The notes: generated from the sequence alone by a model not told the origin. Positions 16,357 to 24,668 are shown, numbered from the stretch's first letter. The stretch is DNA of 26,839 nt from JBCBKZ01 sp039026975 (GCA_039026975.1 JBCCLI010000037.1:1-26839); one strand, 5' to 3'. Program-made: numbers and translations.

Positions 16357-17589
16357 ATGCTCACTCATCTTATCATTACTACCCTAATAATGGGACTTCT
16401 CCTAGGCTACTACCTCTTACAGCTGAAGAAAAGATCCTGGTTTCAGCTTAACCGTTTCTACTTACTAGGGATACTTCCCTTTGCTCTTTGGCTACCTACC
16501 TTTCAGTTTTCCCTCCCTGTTAACATGAACTTCGCTAATACCCAGGATCTAGTGGAGTTATACGTCCCCATAGTGGAAATTACCAGCGTAAGCGTGGGGC
16601 CAGGGATAGACTGGACAGTAAGTGAGTATGCCTTGCTTATTTATCTGACAGGCGTTTTGGTCTATGCTGGTAGAATGTTCACCAACTTTTTCAAGTTGAA
16701 TGGACTTCGAAAAGAATACACTCTACAACAAAGTAACCCTTTTTACCAGCTTTTTTTGACTGGAGGAGATATTCCCACTTCTTCTTTTATGCGAAATATC
16801 TATTGGGATGAAACCGCTGACTTGACACCCGAAGAAGAAGCTCAGGTGATGGCCCATGAGATGGCACATATTAAGTTTAAGCATAGTTGGGACATCATAC
16901 TCATAGAAGTCATGAAAGTGGTATTATGGTTCCATCCCTTAGTTTACAGAGTAGACAAAGAACTTAAGCTTGTGCATGAATTCCAAGCTGATGAAGCAGC
17001 CTTTAGGAGAACTAGCCCTGCCGCTTATGCTCGCCTTATCTTGAAAAAAGCATACTCAGCTACCCTCTCACTAGGACATGCTTTTTTTGAAACGCCTGCT
17101 GTATCCAGGATAAAAATGCTAGGTAAAAATTCTTCCCGTCTTTCTTTACTCTCAGCTTACACCCCCTTGATTCCAATTGTGCTAGGAGTAATAACCGTCT
17201 GTGGATTTGAAAATGTAGAGATACAAGATGAGATATTCCCACCTACTGGTGAAAAGATAGTCCTGGCTGATACGGAAATTCCTGATATCAGTAGCTACGT
17301 ATCAGTGGAGGAAGAACCCATACCGCTAAACATGGCTGATATTCAGCGATCAATAGGCTATCCAGCTACTGCCAGAGAAGAAGGTATTGACGGGACAGTG
17401 GTGGTAAGGGTATTGGTAGATATAAACGGACATTACAGAGAGCATGTAGTTCTCACAGAGGTTTCTCCTTTGTTAACAGGCCCAGTAGAAAGAGAGATTT
17501 CTAATCTACGATTTACGCCAGCTATACAAGATGGACATCCGGTGAATTTCTGGGTGAATATCCCCTTCAACTTCAAGTTACTTAATTAA
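16357..17589 (+). CDS. M56 (BlaR1-type) membrane metalloprotease with TonB-C domain
   Basis: A 410-residue inner-membrane sensor protease. Predicted TM segments are at ~4-22, 33-50, 90-110, 178-197 and 264-283. The zinc site is H167-E168-M-A-H171, with E208 in HEFQADEA as the likely third ligand. In known BlaR1/MecR1 systems this domain triggers cleavage of the BlaI repressor. Here the extracytoplasmic C-terminus is not a penicillin-binding domain but a TonB-C-type domain (~318-410) with PLNM, IGYP at 333-336, GTVVVRVLVD, RFTPAIQDG and FWVNIPF. The same domain recurs in the next genes downstream. The gene lies between blaI and a lipoprotein gene only 16 bases away, so they are one operon. Its signal is unknown; beta-lactams are not indicated. 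Confidence 0.93.
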   Translation: MLTHLIITTLIMGLLLGYYLLQLKKRSWFQLNRFYLLGILPFALWLPTFQFSLPVNMNFANTQDLVELYVPIVEITSVSVGPGIDWTVSEYALLIYLTGVLVYAGRMFTNFFKLNGLRKEYTLQQSNPFYQLFLTGGDIPTSSFMRNIYWDETADLTPEEEAQVMAHEMAHIKFKHSWDIILIEVMKVVLWFHPLVYRVDKELKLVHEFQADEAAFRRTSPAAYARLILKKAYSATLSLGHAFFETPAVSRIKMLGKNSSRLSLLSAYTPLIPIVLGVITVCGFENVEIQDEIFPPTGEKIVLADTEIPDISSYVSVEEEPIPLNMADIQRSIGYPATAREEGIDGTVVVRVLVDINGHYREHVVLTEVSPLLTGPVEREISNLRFTPAIQDGHPVNFWVNIPFNFKLLN

Positions 17590-17605
17590 CTAAACCCCTA
17601 TAAGT

Positions 17606-18298
17606 ATGAATGATCTTGTGAACTGCTGCTTAGCAGCCTTACTACTCTCATGCCTATGTGTAGGTAGTTGTGTAACTGATTCTGGTATGGAGGAGGCCGC
17701 TTCTGCTCCTGCCATATATGAAATGATAGAAGTAGATCAGGAACCTACCCCCTTAAATATGGCGGAGGTACAAAGACGGATTGGATATCCAAAAGATGCT
17801 AAACGGCATAAGATACAAGGGAAAGTCATTACCAGGGTATTGGTAGGAGAGGAGGGAGAATACCTACAACATGAGGTATTAATGGACGATAATCCCATAC
17901 TTATGGAAGGTATTAATCAAGAGATTCAACACTTGACTTTTTCTCCTGCCATGAAGGAAGGGAAATCAGTAAAAGCATGGGTAAATATCCCCTTTGAATT
18001 TAAATTCATTGATAAACCCGTAGATTCTGCCATCTTCCAGGCCCTAAACTACTTTGAAGTAAGTGAAAAGATAGGATATCCTACAGTAGAGAATGGTCCA
18101 CAAGTAGAGGGAAGGGTCCTGCTTAGGATACAGGTAGATGCAGCGGGAAAGTACCTAAGCCACGAGGTATTGGAAGAGGGGCATCCTGTTTTGCTAGCAG
18201 GTGTAGAGCCCTATGTTGGAGAGTTGGTTTTCTCTCCTAATGAACAGGGAGAATCCTATACAGTTGATCTTCCTTTTGAGTATGGATTACTAAAGTAA
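17606..18298 (+). CDS. Lipoprotein with two tandem TonB-C-type domains
   Basis: A 230-residue exported protein, 16 bases after the M56 gene and clearly in its operon. The signal peptide ends in VGSC (Cys22), so it should be lipid-anchored. Domain 1 (~45-137) has every block of the M56 C-terminal domain: PTPLNM, RRIGYP, GKVITRVLV, LTFSPAMKEG, WVNIPFEF. Domain 2 (~145-230) keeps IGYP, GRVLLRIQVD, VFSPN and LPFEY but has lost PLNM, and the FWVN block is shortened, so it is diverging. There is no TM anchor plus proline-rich linker as in true TonB, so it is not an energy transducer. Binding the M56 sensor domain, or the same partner, is a plausible role but inferred. A terminator follows. Confidence 0.85.
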   Translation: MNDLVNCCLAALLLSCLCVGSCVTDSGMEEAASAPAIYEMIEVDQEPTPLNMAEVQRRIGYPKDAKRHKIQGKVITRVLVGEEGEYLQHEVLMDDNPILMEGINQEIQHLTFSPAMKEGKSVKAWVNIPFEFKFIDKPVDSAIFQALNYFEVSEKIGYPTVENGPQVEGRVLLRIQVDAAGKYLSHEVLEEGHPVLLAGVEPYVGELVFSPNEQGESYTVDLPFEYGLLK

Positions 18299-18316
18299 AG
18301 CAGCACTCCTTATACT

Positions 18317-18350
18317 AAAGCCCTCCATACCAGTGGAGCGGCTTTGTTTC
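18317..18350 (+). terminator. Terminator after the blaI-M56-lipoprotein operon
   Basis: AAAGCC and CTCCA (18317-18327) pair with TGGAG and GGCTTT (18334-18345), with one bulged C and a 6-base loop. The stem runs into TTTGTTTC. It starts 18 bases after the lipoprotein stop codon, so it should close the three-gene operon and separate it from the following single-domain genes. Confidence 0.75.
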
Positions 18351-18481
18351 CTATTCAGCGGTTTTGTCTACTATTTTTTAGGCTGGCTTCATATACTTGG
18401 TGACATAGGAATTCCAACTTATCTGCGTTGTGCTAATATGTTCGAGTTTGGATATCTACCAATACAAATTTCTATCACCTA

Positions 18482-18955
18482 ATGAAGTATTTCATGTTAA
18501 CCTTCCTATGTTCACTCACGCTACAACTGATATATTTCCCCGCATACAGTCAACAGGATGAGGACGTAGTGGATATTCCTATGAAAGATACACCTCCTGA
18601 GATTGAAAAAGGAGATTATCCTGATATGAATACGATCATTTTGGTTGATAAGGAGCCTATTCCCCTCAATATGAATCTGGTAAAGGGGATGATTGGTTAT
18701 CCTAAGAAAGCTAGGAGAAAAGATATAGAGGGTTCAGTAGTCATACGAGCCCTCATGGATGAGGAAGGAGAGTATGTAACCCATTTTGTGCTGTTGGAGG
18801 GGCATCCTATTTTACGAGAGGCGGTAGAAAGGGGAATTAAATATCTGAAATGCGAACCAGCTATACAGGATGGCGTACCCATCAAATTCTGGATAAATAT
18901 TCCTTTCAACTTCGCCCTACAAGATCCCCCCAGAAAAAAGAGAAGCTTTTGGTAG
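18482..18955 (+). CDS. Secreted single TonB-C-type domain protein (copy 3)
   Basis: A 157-residue exported protein with a signal peptide (residues ~1-23, cleavage near AYSQ). After a short acidic linker it consists of one TonB-C-type domain (~55-150): EPIPLNM, GMIGYPKKARRKDIEG, SVVIRALMDEEGEY, GHPILREAVE, EPAIQDG, FWINIPFNF. These blocks align one-to-one with the M56 C-terminal domain; AIQDG is identical in the two. A basic tail (PPRKKRSF) follows. There is no lipobox Cys, so it is probably soluble in the periplasm. It is separated from the upstream operon by a terminator and ~180 bases, so it likely has its own promoter. Function unknown; it belongs to the local array by sequence. Confidence 0.82.
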   Translation: MKYFMLTFLCSLTLQLIYFPAYSQQDEDVVDIPMKDTPPEIEKGDYPDMNTIILVDKEPIPLNMNLVKGMIGYPKKARRKDIEGSVVIRALMDEEGEYVTHFVLLEGHPILREAVERGIKYLKCEPAIQDGVPIKFWINIPFNFALQDPPRKKRSFW

Positions 18956-19135
18956 CGTAATAGTTAACCTGGGTTTTAGAAAATTCTCATGGATAACTAG
19001 CCACATATGTATTGGAGTGATTTTTTTGAAATGATAAGTAGCAGTTGTGGTGGCCGTCACGCTACTGATCGTGGGCGGCTGGCAGCATTGCATTGGAGGG
19101 ACAAAGCGTGTAGGGGCGAATGCCAAAATGGAGTC

Positions 19136-19175
19136 CACAGGGCTGATATGGAAGGCACAGGGCTGATATGGAAGG
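19136..19175. repeat. Perfect 20-bp tandem duplication in a GC-rich patch
   Basis: The unit CACAGGGCTGATATGGAAGG occurs twice back to back (19136-19155 and 19156-19175) with no mismatch. It lies in a patch (about 19081-19200) where each 60-base line has 33 G/C (55 %), visibly richer than the surrounding array genes. One plus-strand frame from 19038 encodes a hydrophobic run (AVVVAVTLLIVGG) and ends at a TGA within the second repeat (19164-19166). I see no gene that I can support here. It may be a foreign fragment or the remnant of a lost array member. Confidence 0.7.
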
Positions 19176-19243
19176 CCGACGGAAGGCGATGTAACACTTG
19201 GAAGAAGTCTAGGCTTAACCAAAATTGAAGATATTTAAGCTAT

Positions 19244-19672
19244 ATGAAATCAAATGTATTAATACTTTGCTTTTTCGCCTTGACCATGACGGTTCTCGCC
19301 CAGGGGCCACCCTTTAATGGACTAGATAGCCTTTCAACAGCTGATAATGTTATGAGTGCTGAAGGAAGTTCCACTTTTGTTGCTGATAAAGATCCTGTGC
19401 CCCTCAATATGAAAAAAGTACAAAGAGCTATAGGGTACCCACCATTAGCTGTAAGAGCTAAAGTTGAAGGGACAGTTATTGCAAGGGTTCTCATAAATAA
19501 AAAGGGGAAATATAAATCCCACCGGATACTGAATGAGGATGAAGCACACCCCATCCTTCAAGAAGCTGTATCAGCCAAGATCAAAAAACTAAAATTTACC
19601 CCTGCCATAAAAGATGAAGAGCCTATTCCATTCTGGGTTAATATTCCCTTCCATTTTGGACTTAAGAAATAG
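19244..19672 (+). CDS. Secreted single TonB-C-type domain protein (copy 4)
   Basis: A 142-residue exported protein with signal peptide MKSNVLILCFFALTMTVLAQ (cleavage at or near AQ). One TonB-C-type domain fills the rest (~45-142): DPVPLNM, RAIGYPPLAVRAKVEG, TVIARVLINKKGKY, HPILQEAVSAKIK, FTPAIKDEE, FWVNIPFHF. It has a two- to three-residue insertion before HPIL compared with the other copies. There is no lipobox. It sits just upstream of the decayed fifth copy with a 16-base gap, and downstream of the GC-rich patch. It probably shares the role of its neighbours, whatever that is; binding of a periplasmic partner is inferred, not shown. Confidence 0.82.
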   Translation: MKSNVLILCFFALTMTVLAQGPPFNGLDSLSTADNVMSAEGSSTFVADKDPVPLNMKKVQRAIGYPPLAVRAKVEGTVIARVLINKKGKYKSHRILNEDEAHPILQEAVSAKIKKLKFTPAIKDEEPIPFWVNIPFHFGLKK

Positions 19673-19688
19673 AAGTATATATCACTTG

Positions 19689-20095
19689 ATGAAATCACTC
19701 TTACTGTTTTCTATTGGGTGCCTAGTCATGGGGGTGGGAACGCCCAGCCGACACAGGAAAAGAGGCAAGTAGAATTGAGTATCTCTGACTTTGAGATAAC
19801 ACCTGAACCGTTAAATATGAAAGAAGTGGGGAAGGCTATTGGTTATCCCATTCTCGCAAAAATAGCTGAATAGGAGGCTACTGTTATAATCAAGATTCTG
19901 ATAGATGAGGAGAGAAAATATAGTACCCATGAGGTAATAGAAGAGGGGCACCCTATTCTCCTCAAAAGGGTAGAAAAGAAAGTCAGTCTCATTAACTTTA
20001 GTCCTGCCCAGATGAAGGGAAAGGCTGTCAAGTTCTGGGTTACGGTTCCCTTCCACTTCTATTTCGAAGAACCACTCAAAAAGAAAAATAGATAG
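19689..20095 (+). pseudogene. Decayed TonB-C-type domain gene (copy 5)
   Basis: An ATG at 19689 begins a good signal peptide (MKSLLLFSIGCLVMG). The frame then shifts by -1: from 19739 the second frame reads NAQPTQEKRQVE and then the full domain (EPLNM, KAIGYP, TVIIKILIDEE, GHPILLKRVEKK, NFSPAQMKG, KFWVTVPFHF) to a TAG at 20093-20095. Restoring one G to the five-G run at 19730-19734 would join the two parts as VMGGGNAQPTQ. A second lesion, TAG at 19871-19873, interrupts the domain just before EATVII, where the intact copies have V/I-E-G. Two independent lesions make a true pseudogene much more likely than sequencing error. Intact length would be about 135 residues. Confidence 0.85.
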
Positions 20096-20234
20096 CAGTT
20101 TGGTGTACGTAAGGTAAGATCTCTTTTCCTGCACGTCCTACCACAAATTTCCTTCAAATTCTCTTCATAGGTTAACAGCATCAAACCAAATTGTTAACTT
20201 ATCCTTTATAAGTTATTTCTAACCCTGTCAACCC

Positions 20235-23231
20235 ATGAGAAAACTATGTACCAGCATACTGCTGGCCTTGGTGTTTTGCTTACCAGCGTGGGGGCAAGAG
20301 ACCACTACCCCCAATGACGTAAAGGATAAACGGGACAAAGCCTATGCCTTTACCAATGCGACCATCATTGTAAATCCTTCTACCAAAATAGAGAATGCTA
20401 CCCTTCTAGTGAAGGAAGGAAAGATAGTAGGAGTAGGGGCTAACCTTAGCGTTCCTGCTGGTTACGCCATCACAGATCTGGGAGGGAAGTACGTGTATCC
20501 TTCTCTAATAGACATTCATACCCATTATGGAATGCCTAAAGTAGAAAGAGCACGTCGGGGCAGAGGGCCAGAACAGCTACAGTCTAAGACCAAGGGAGCC
20601 TTTAATGCTAATGAAGCTATCAAATCAGAGTTTGAATCCTCTTCTGTCTTTATCATTAATCCTAAGGAAGCCAAAGCCTGGCGAAAGATGGGGTTCGGAA
20701 CTGTATTAACTTTTCGTCCTGATGGAATAGCCAGGGGAACCTCTGCCTTGGTAACCCTGGATGAGGATTCTGAAGGAGAGGCCATGGTAAATGCGAGGGT
20801 AGCTGCCCACTATTCTTTTAATAAAGGGAGCTCCACACAGTACTATCCTTCCTCTTCCATGGGATACATCTCCCTGCTGAGGCAGACTTATATGGATGCT
20901 ACCTGGTACGGTGGACAGAGCCCAAGACCCTTTACAGATAACTCTTTAGAGGCATGGATCAGTAGCCAGGATCTCCCCCAATTTTTTGAAGTAAATAACT
21001 GGCAGAGCATTATGCGTGCTGATAAGGTGGGGGATGAATTTGGGGTTCAGTATGTAATCAAGAGTGCTTCAGATGCCTATAAGCGCATCCCCGCTATTAA
21101 GGAAACAGGAGCTTCCCTCATCATAAACCTGGACTTCCCCAAGGCCTATGACGTAGAAGACCCCTTGGATGCATACCAGATTTCTTTGGCTGATATGAAG
21201 CATTGGGAGTTAGCGCCTGCTAATCCGGCTATGCTGGAGGAAGCAGGAGTCAGTTTTGCCATAACAGCTGATGATTTGAAAGACAAGAAAATGTTTTGGC
21301 CTAATCTCAGAAAAGCTATTAAGCATGGACTAAGTGAGAAAACAGCTTTGGCAGCGCTTACTACTATCCCTGCTTCCTTAATAGGGGCAGAAAATATGGT
21401 AGGTAGCCTGGAAAAAGGAAAGTTTGCCAACTTCATTATCTGCTCAGGAAGCCTATTTGATGAGAAAGTAAAAATCTATGAGAATTGGATACAAGGGAAG
21501 GGATTCCCTGTTCAGGAGATGAGCCATCTGGAACTGGCTGGAGAATATGAGCTAGCCGTCAATGGGAAAACCTATAACCTAAGCCTTAGCGGAGAAGGGG
21601 GAAAATATAAGGCTAGTGTGAAAGAAGATACAGTTAAGTTGAAAAGCAGTATGTCTGTCAGCGGAGAATCTATCAGCCTGAGCTTTACAGGAGCGGATAA
21701 GCAGCTGATAAACCTGTCCGGCTGGCAAAGTGGGAAAAACCTGAAAGGAAGCGGGCAACTCAGCTCCGGAGCGTGGGCCAGTTGGATGGCTACCTATAAG
21801 GGAGAAGCTACAGATGATAAGAAAAAAGAGGGGAATAAAGGAGGAGGAGGCCCAGAACTAGGAGAAGTGATTTACCCATTTGCCTCATATGGGACCACAG
21901 AACTTCCCCAGCAAGAAAATATGCTGATCAGGAATGCCACCGTGTGGACTATGGAGGAAGAAGGAATACTGGAAAATACGGACGTGCGTGTAGAGAATGG
22001 GAAGATTATAGAAATAGGAAAAAACCTGAATGCAAGAAGATCCAAAGTGATAGACGGGACAGGGAAGCACTTGACGCCCGGAATCGTAGATGAGCACTCC
22101 CATATTGCTGCTACCTCTATTAATGATGTAGCTACTAATTCTTCCATGGTGAGAATAGAGGATGTGCTAGATAGTGAGGATCAGGAGATTTATAGAGCCT
22201 TGTCTGGAGGAGTTACAGCCGTACAAGTTCTCCACGGATCTGCAAATCCTATTGGCGGTCAGTCAGCTCTGATTAAGCTAAGATGGGGACAAGATGCGGA
22301 AGGACTCAAAATCAAGGATGCAGATGGTTTCATTAAGTTTGCCTTGGGAGAAAATGTAAAGCGTTCCCGTTCCAGTAACTCCATTAGATATCCTCAAACC
22401 CGTATGGGGGTAGAGCAGGTCTTTATAGATGCTTTCACAGCAGCTAGAGATTATGAAAAAGCCTGGAGGACCTATGATGCGCTATCTCCAACTGCTAAAG
22501 CCAGTACAGTAGCACCCAGAAAAGATCTGGTGATGGATGCTATGGTGGAAATCATCAATAAGGAAAGATTTATCTCCTGCCACTCATACGTACAGTCTGA
22601 GATTAATATGTTGATGAAGGTAGCAGACCAATTCAACTTCACCATAAATACCTTCACTCACATTCTGGAGGGCTATAAGGTAGCGGATAAAATGGCTGCT
22701 CACGGCGCAGGAGGATCTACCTTTGCTGACTGGTGGGCTTACAAGTGGGAAGTGAGATATGCCATCCCTTATAACCCCGCTATCATGGTGAGAGAAGGAG
22801 TAGTAACTGCCATCAACTCTGATGATGCAGAAATGATGAGGCGGCTAAACCAGGAAGCTGCGAAATCAGTCAAATATGCAGATCTGGATGAAATTGAGAG
22901 TATGAAGATGGTGACCATTAACCCTGCCAAGCTACTGCACTTGGATGATAGGATGGGAAGCCTCAAGAAAGGGAAAGATGCAGACTTGGTTCTTTGGTCT
23001 GATCACCCGCTATCTATCTATGCCAGAGCGGAGAAAACCATTGTGGATGGGACCATATATTTCGATGAGGAAGTAGATCAGGAACGCAAAGAAGCTATAC
23101 AGGCAGAAAGAGCTAGACTCATAGCTAAGATGAAGGCAGCTAAGAAAGGAGGGCAGGGAACCCAAACCTATGGAAGAGGGAAGAAAGCACACTTCCACTG
23201 TGATACTGAGTTTGTGTACAGAGAAAACTAA
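20235..23231 (+). CDS. Double-domain amidohydrolase, exported
   Basis: A 998-residue exported protein (signal peptide 1-20, cleavage near AWGQ) with two amidohydrolase-superfamily units. Unit 1 (~35-435) keeps the first metal motif (DIHTH, H95/H97), but the later metal His ligands are not seen and the Asp region reads TADDL, so it is probably inactive. A linker of ~110 residues looks like a small beta domain. Unit 2 (~565-965) has the full set: H621 and H623 in DEHSH, H783 in SCHSY, H809 in THILEG and D863 in NSDD, as in imidazolonepropionase-like hydrolases. Related Bacteroidota proteins are annotated as cyclic-amide or dipeptide hydrolases; the substrate is unknown. A second, ligand-less amidohydrolase follows after 36 bases. 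Confidence 0.92.
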   Translation: MRKLCTSILLALVFCLPAWGQETTTPNDVKDKRDKAYAFTNATIIVNPSTKIENATLLVKEGKIVGVGANLSVPAGYAITDLGGKYVYPSLIDIHTHYGMPKVERARRGRGPEQLQSKTKGAFNANEAIKSEFESSSVFIINPKEAKAWRKMGFGTVLTFRPDGIARGTSALVTLDEDSEGEAMVNARVAAHYSFNKGSSTQYYPSSSMGYISLLRQTYMDATWYGGQSPRPFTDNSLEAWISSQDLPQFFEVNNWQSIMRADKVGDEFGVQYVIKSASDAYKRIPAIKETGASLIINLDFPKAYDVEDPLDAYQISLADMKHWELAPANPAMLEEAGVSFAITADDLKDKKMFWPNLRKAIKHGLSEKTALAALTTIPASLIGAENMVGSLEKGKFANFIICSGSLFDEKVKIYENWIQGKGFPVQEMSHLELAGEYELAVNGKTYNLSLSGEGGKYKASVKEDTVKLKSSMSVSGESISLSFTGADKQLINLSGWQSGKNLKGSGQLSSGAWASWMATYKGEATDDKKKEGNKGGGGPELGEVIYPFASYGTTELPQQENMLIRNATVWTMEEEGILENTDVRVENGKIIEIGKNLNARRSKVIDGTGKHLTPGIVDEHSHIAATSINDVATNSSMVRIEDVLDSEDQEIYRALSGGVTAVQVLHGSANPIGGQSALIKLRWGQDAEGLKIKDADGFIKFALGENVKRSRSSNSIRYPQTRMGVEQVFIDAFTAARDYEKAWRTYDALSPTAKASTVAPRKDLVMDAMVEIINKERFISCHSYVQSEINMLMKVADQFNFTINTFTHILEGYKVADKMAAHGAGGSTFADWWAYKWEVRYAIPYNPAIMVREGVVTAINSDDAEMMRRLNQEAAKSVKYADLDEIESMKMVTINPAKLLHLDDRMGSLKKGKDADLVLWSDHPLSIYARAEKTIVDGTIYFDEEVDQERKEAIQAERARLIAKMKAAKKGGQGTQTYGRGKKAHFHCDTEFVYREN

Positions 23232-23267
23232 TCAGCAGCTTATTCTCACGAAGAAACAAGAAATACC

Positions 23268-24581
23268 ATGAAATTGAATAACATACCTATGCTGCTGATC
23301 ATACTCGCAGCAACATGTCTACACCTACAGGCACAGACACGCGTGGTGCCTGCCGCCTCTCAAGAGAAACCCATTCTCCTGTCAGGAGCTACGGCTCATT
23401 TAGGGAATGGAGAGGTGATAGAATCTTCTATGATTGGCTTCAAGGAGGGTAAGATCAGTCTGGTAACTAATATTGCGGCAGCAGTAAGTGTGGCTGAATA
23501 TGAGGTAATAGACGTAAGTGGAAAGCATATTTATCCTGGCTTTATCCTGCCGGTTTCTAATATGGGCCTTTCAGAAGTAAGTGCGCTCAGAGCCACCAAT
23601 GATAACTCAGAGCAGGGTGCTTATAATCCTAATGTCCGCTCTATTATAGCTTATAATACGGACTCAGAGCTGATTCCTACTTATCGGTTTAATGGCATTT
23701 TAATTACGCAGCCTACCCCTTCAAGCGGAGTTATTCCCGGAACTTCCTCTATCGTTCAGCTGGATGCCTGGAACTGGGAAGATGCCATCTATAAAAAGGA
23801 TGATGCTATCCACCTGGACTGGCCTGCTAAGTCTTTTGGGCCTCGCTGGTGGATGGGAGAAACTAATCGTAGGCCTAATGAGCGCTACCAGCAAACCATA
23901 GATGAGCTAAAAACCCTCTTTGCTGAGGCAAAAGCATATGCGGATAATCCCTCTCCTGTGGCTAATAACCTAAAGATGGAGGCCATGAAAGGCGTATTTG
24001 ATGGGACTAAGGCCGTGTTTCTGTATGAAGATGATGCCAAAGGAATGCTGGCAGGAGTGAGAATGTTACAGGAAAATGGCGTTAAACGAATAGTAATTGT
24101 AGGAGGAGGGCAGGCCATGCTGATCAAGGATTTTCTACTGGAAGAAGAGATTCCCGTCATAGTTATGGGAGTCCATAGTCTGCCTGACAGAGATCATGAA
24201 GATACTCGCTATCCATACAAGCTTCCTAAAGAACTGCACGAAGCCGGAATTAAGTATTGTCTGGGATATCCCGGTATGACGGCCAATGCCAGAAATCTTC
24301 CCTTTACTGCAGGGACCACAGTTACCTATGGAGTACCCTATGAAGATGCCCTCAAGTCCATTACCTCTCATGCAGCAGAGATTCTGGGCATAGCTGATAA
24401 AACCGGTACCATAGAAAAAGGGAAAGATGCTAATATCATCATTTCTGAAGGAGATGTATTTGATATGCGAACCAGCAAACTCACACATGCCTTCATTCAG
24501 GGAAGAGAAGTGCAGCTAAACGCGCGTCAGCAATGGCTGTATGAGAAATATTCTGAAAAATATGGGCATGATATTAAGTAA
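23268..24581 (+). CDS. Amidohydrolase-like protein lacking metal ligands
   Basis: A 437-residue exported protein (signal peptide ~1-22, ending LQAQ) with the outer beta-sandwich and barrel of the amidohydrolase superfamily. The HxH position after PGF reads ILPVSNMGLSEV, with no histidine, and the usual catalytic Asp is not present in the corresponding AGTTVTYG region. The C-terminal GTIEKGKDANIIISEGDVFD is typical of the fold. It is therefore probably catalytically dead. Its start is 36 bases from the double amidohydrolase, so they form one operon; a structural or regulatory partner role is likely. Such ligand-less partners are frequent beside amidohydrolases in Bacteroidota, so this is a known class, not a lone mutation. 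Confidence 0.88.
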   Translation: MKLNNIPMLLIILAATCLHLQAQTRVVPAASQEKPILLSGATAHLGNGEVIESSMIGFKEGKISLVTNIAAAVSVAEYEVIDVSGKHIYPGFILPVSNMGLSEVSALRATNDNSEQGAYNPNVRSIIAYNTDSELIPTYRFNGILITQPTPSSGVIPGTSSIVQLDAWNWEDAIYKKDDAIHLDWPAKSFGPRWWMGETNRRPNERYQQTIDELKTLFAEAKAYADNPSPVANNLKMEAMKGVFDGTKAVFLYEDDAKGMLAGVRMLQENGVKRIVIVGGGQAMLIKDFLLEEEIPVIVMGVHSLPDRDHEDTRYPYKLPKELHEAGIKYCLGYPGMTANARNLPFTAGTTVTYGVPYEDALKSITSHAAEILGIADKTGTIEKGKDANIIISEGDVFDMRTSKLTHAFIQGREVQLNARQQWLYEKYSEKYGHDIK

Positions 24582-24622
24582 ATGATTAATAATCAGAGGA
24601 AGTGATATTAATCTTACCCCTT

Positions 24623-24668
24623 TCAAACCTTCTAGCTTCAGAAGTAAATCTGGGGATAGAAGGTTTGA
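24623..24668. other. 11-bp inverted repeat between amidohydrolase and peptidase genes
   Basis: TCAAACCTTCT (24623-24633) pairs perfectly with AGAAGGTTTGA (24658-24668) around a 24-base loop. No T-run follows, so a terminator is doubtful. It lies in the 124-base gap before the M28-type peptidase gene and could terminate or regulate. Confidence 0.5.

Noticed and set aside
16357..17589. Beta-lactam sensing by the M56 protein
   Set aside because: There is no penicillin-binding domain and no beta-lactamase gene nearby; the sensor part is a TonB-C-type domain.
19136..19175. Possible CRISPR or multi-copy repeat array
   Set aside because: There are only two units, directly adjacent without spacers, so it is a simple tandem duplication.
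18917..19222. Minus-strand ORF of 101 codons across the GC-rich patch
   Set aside because: It overlaps the end of the 18482-18955 gene, has no recognisable domain, and crosses the tandem repeat; a coding role is not supported.
17606..19672. The array genes as true TonB energy transducers
   Set aside because: They have cleavable or lipoprotein signals instead of a membrane anchor, no proline-rich linker, and no ExbB/ExbD genes nearby.
19811..20134. Minus-strand ORF of 107 codons over the decayed array copy
   Set aside because: The plus strand encodes recognisable TonB-C blocks in spite of two lesions; the minus-strand frame shows none and is a shadow.
24135..24488. Antisense ORF of 117 codons in the second amidohydrolase gene
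   Set aside because: It is a shadow of a gene with clear fold-typical sequence; nothing supports expression.
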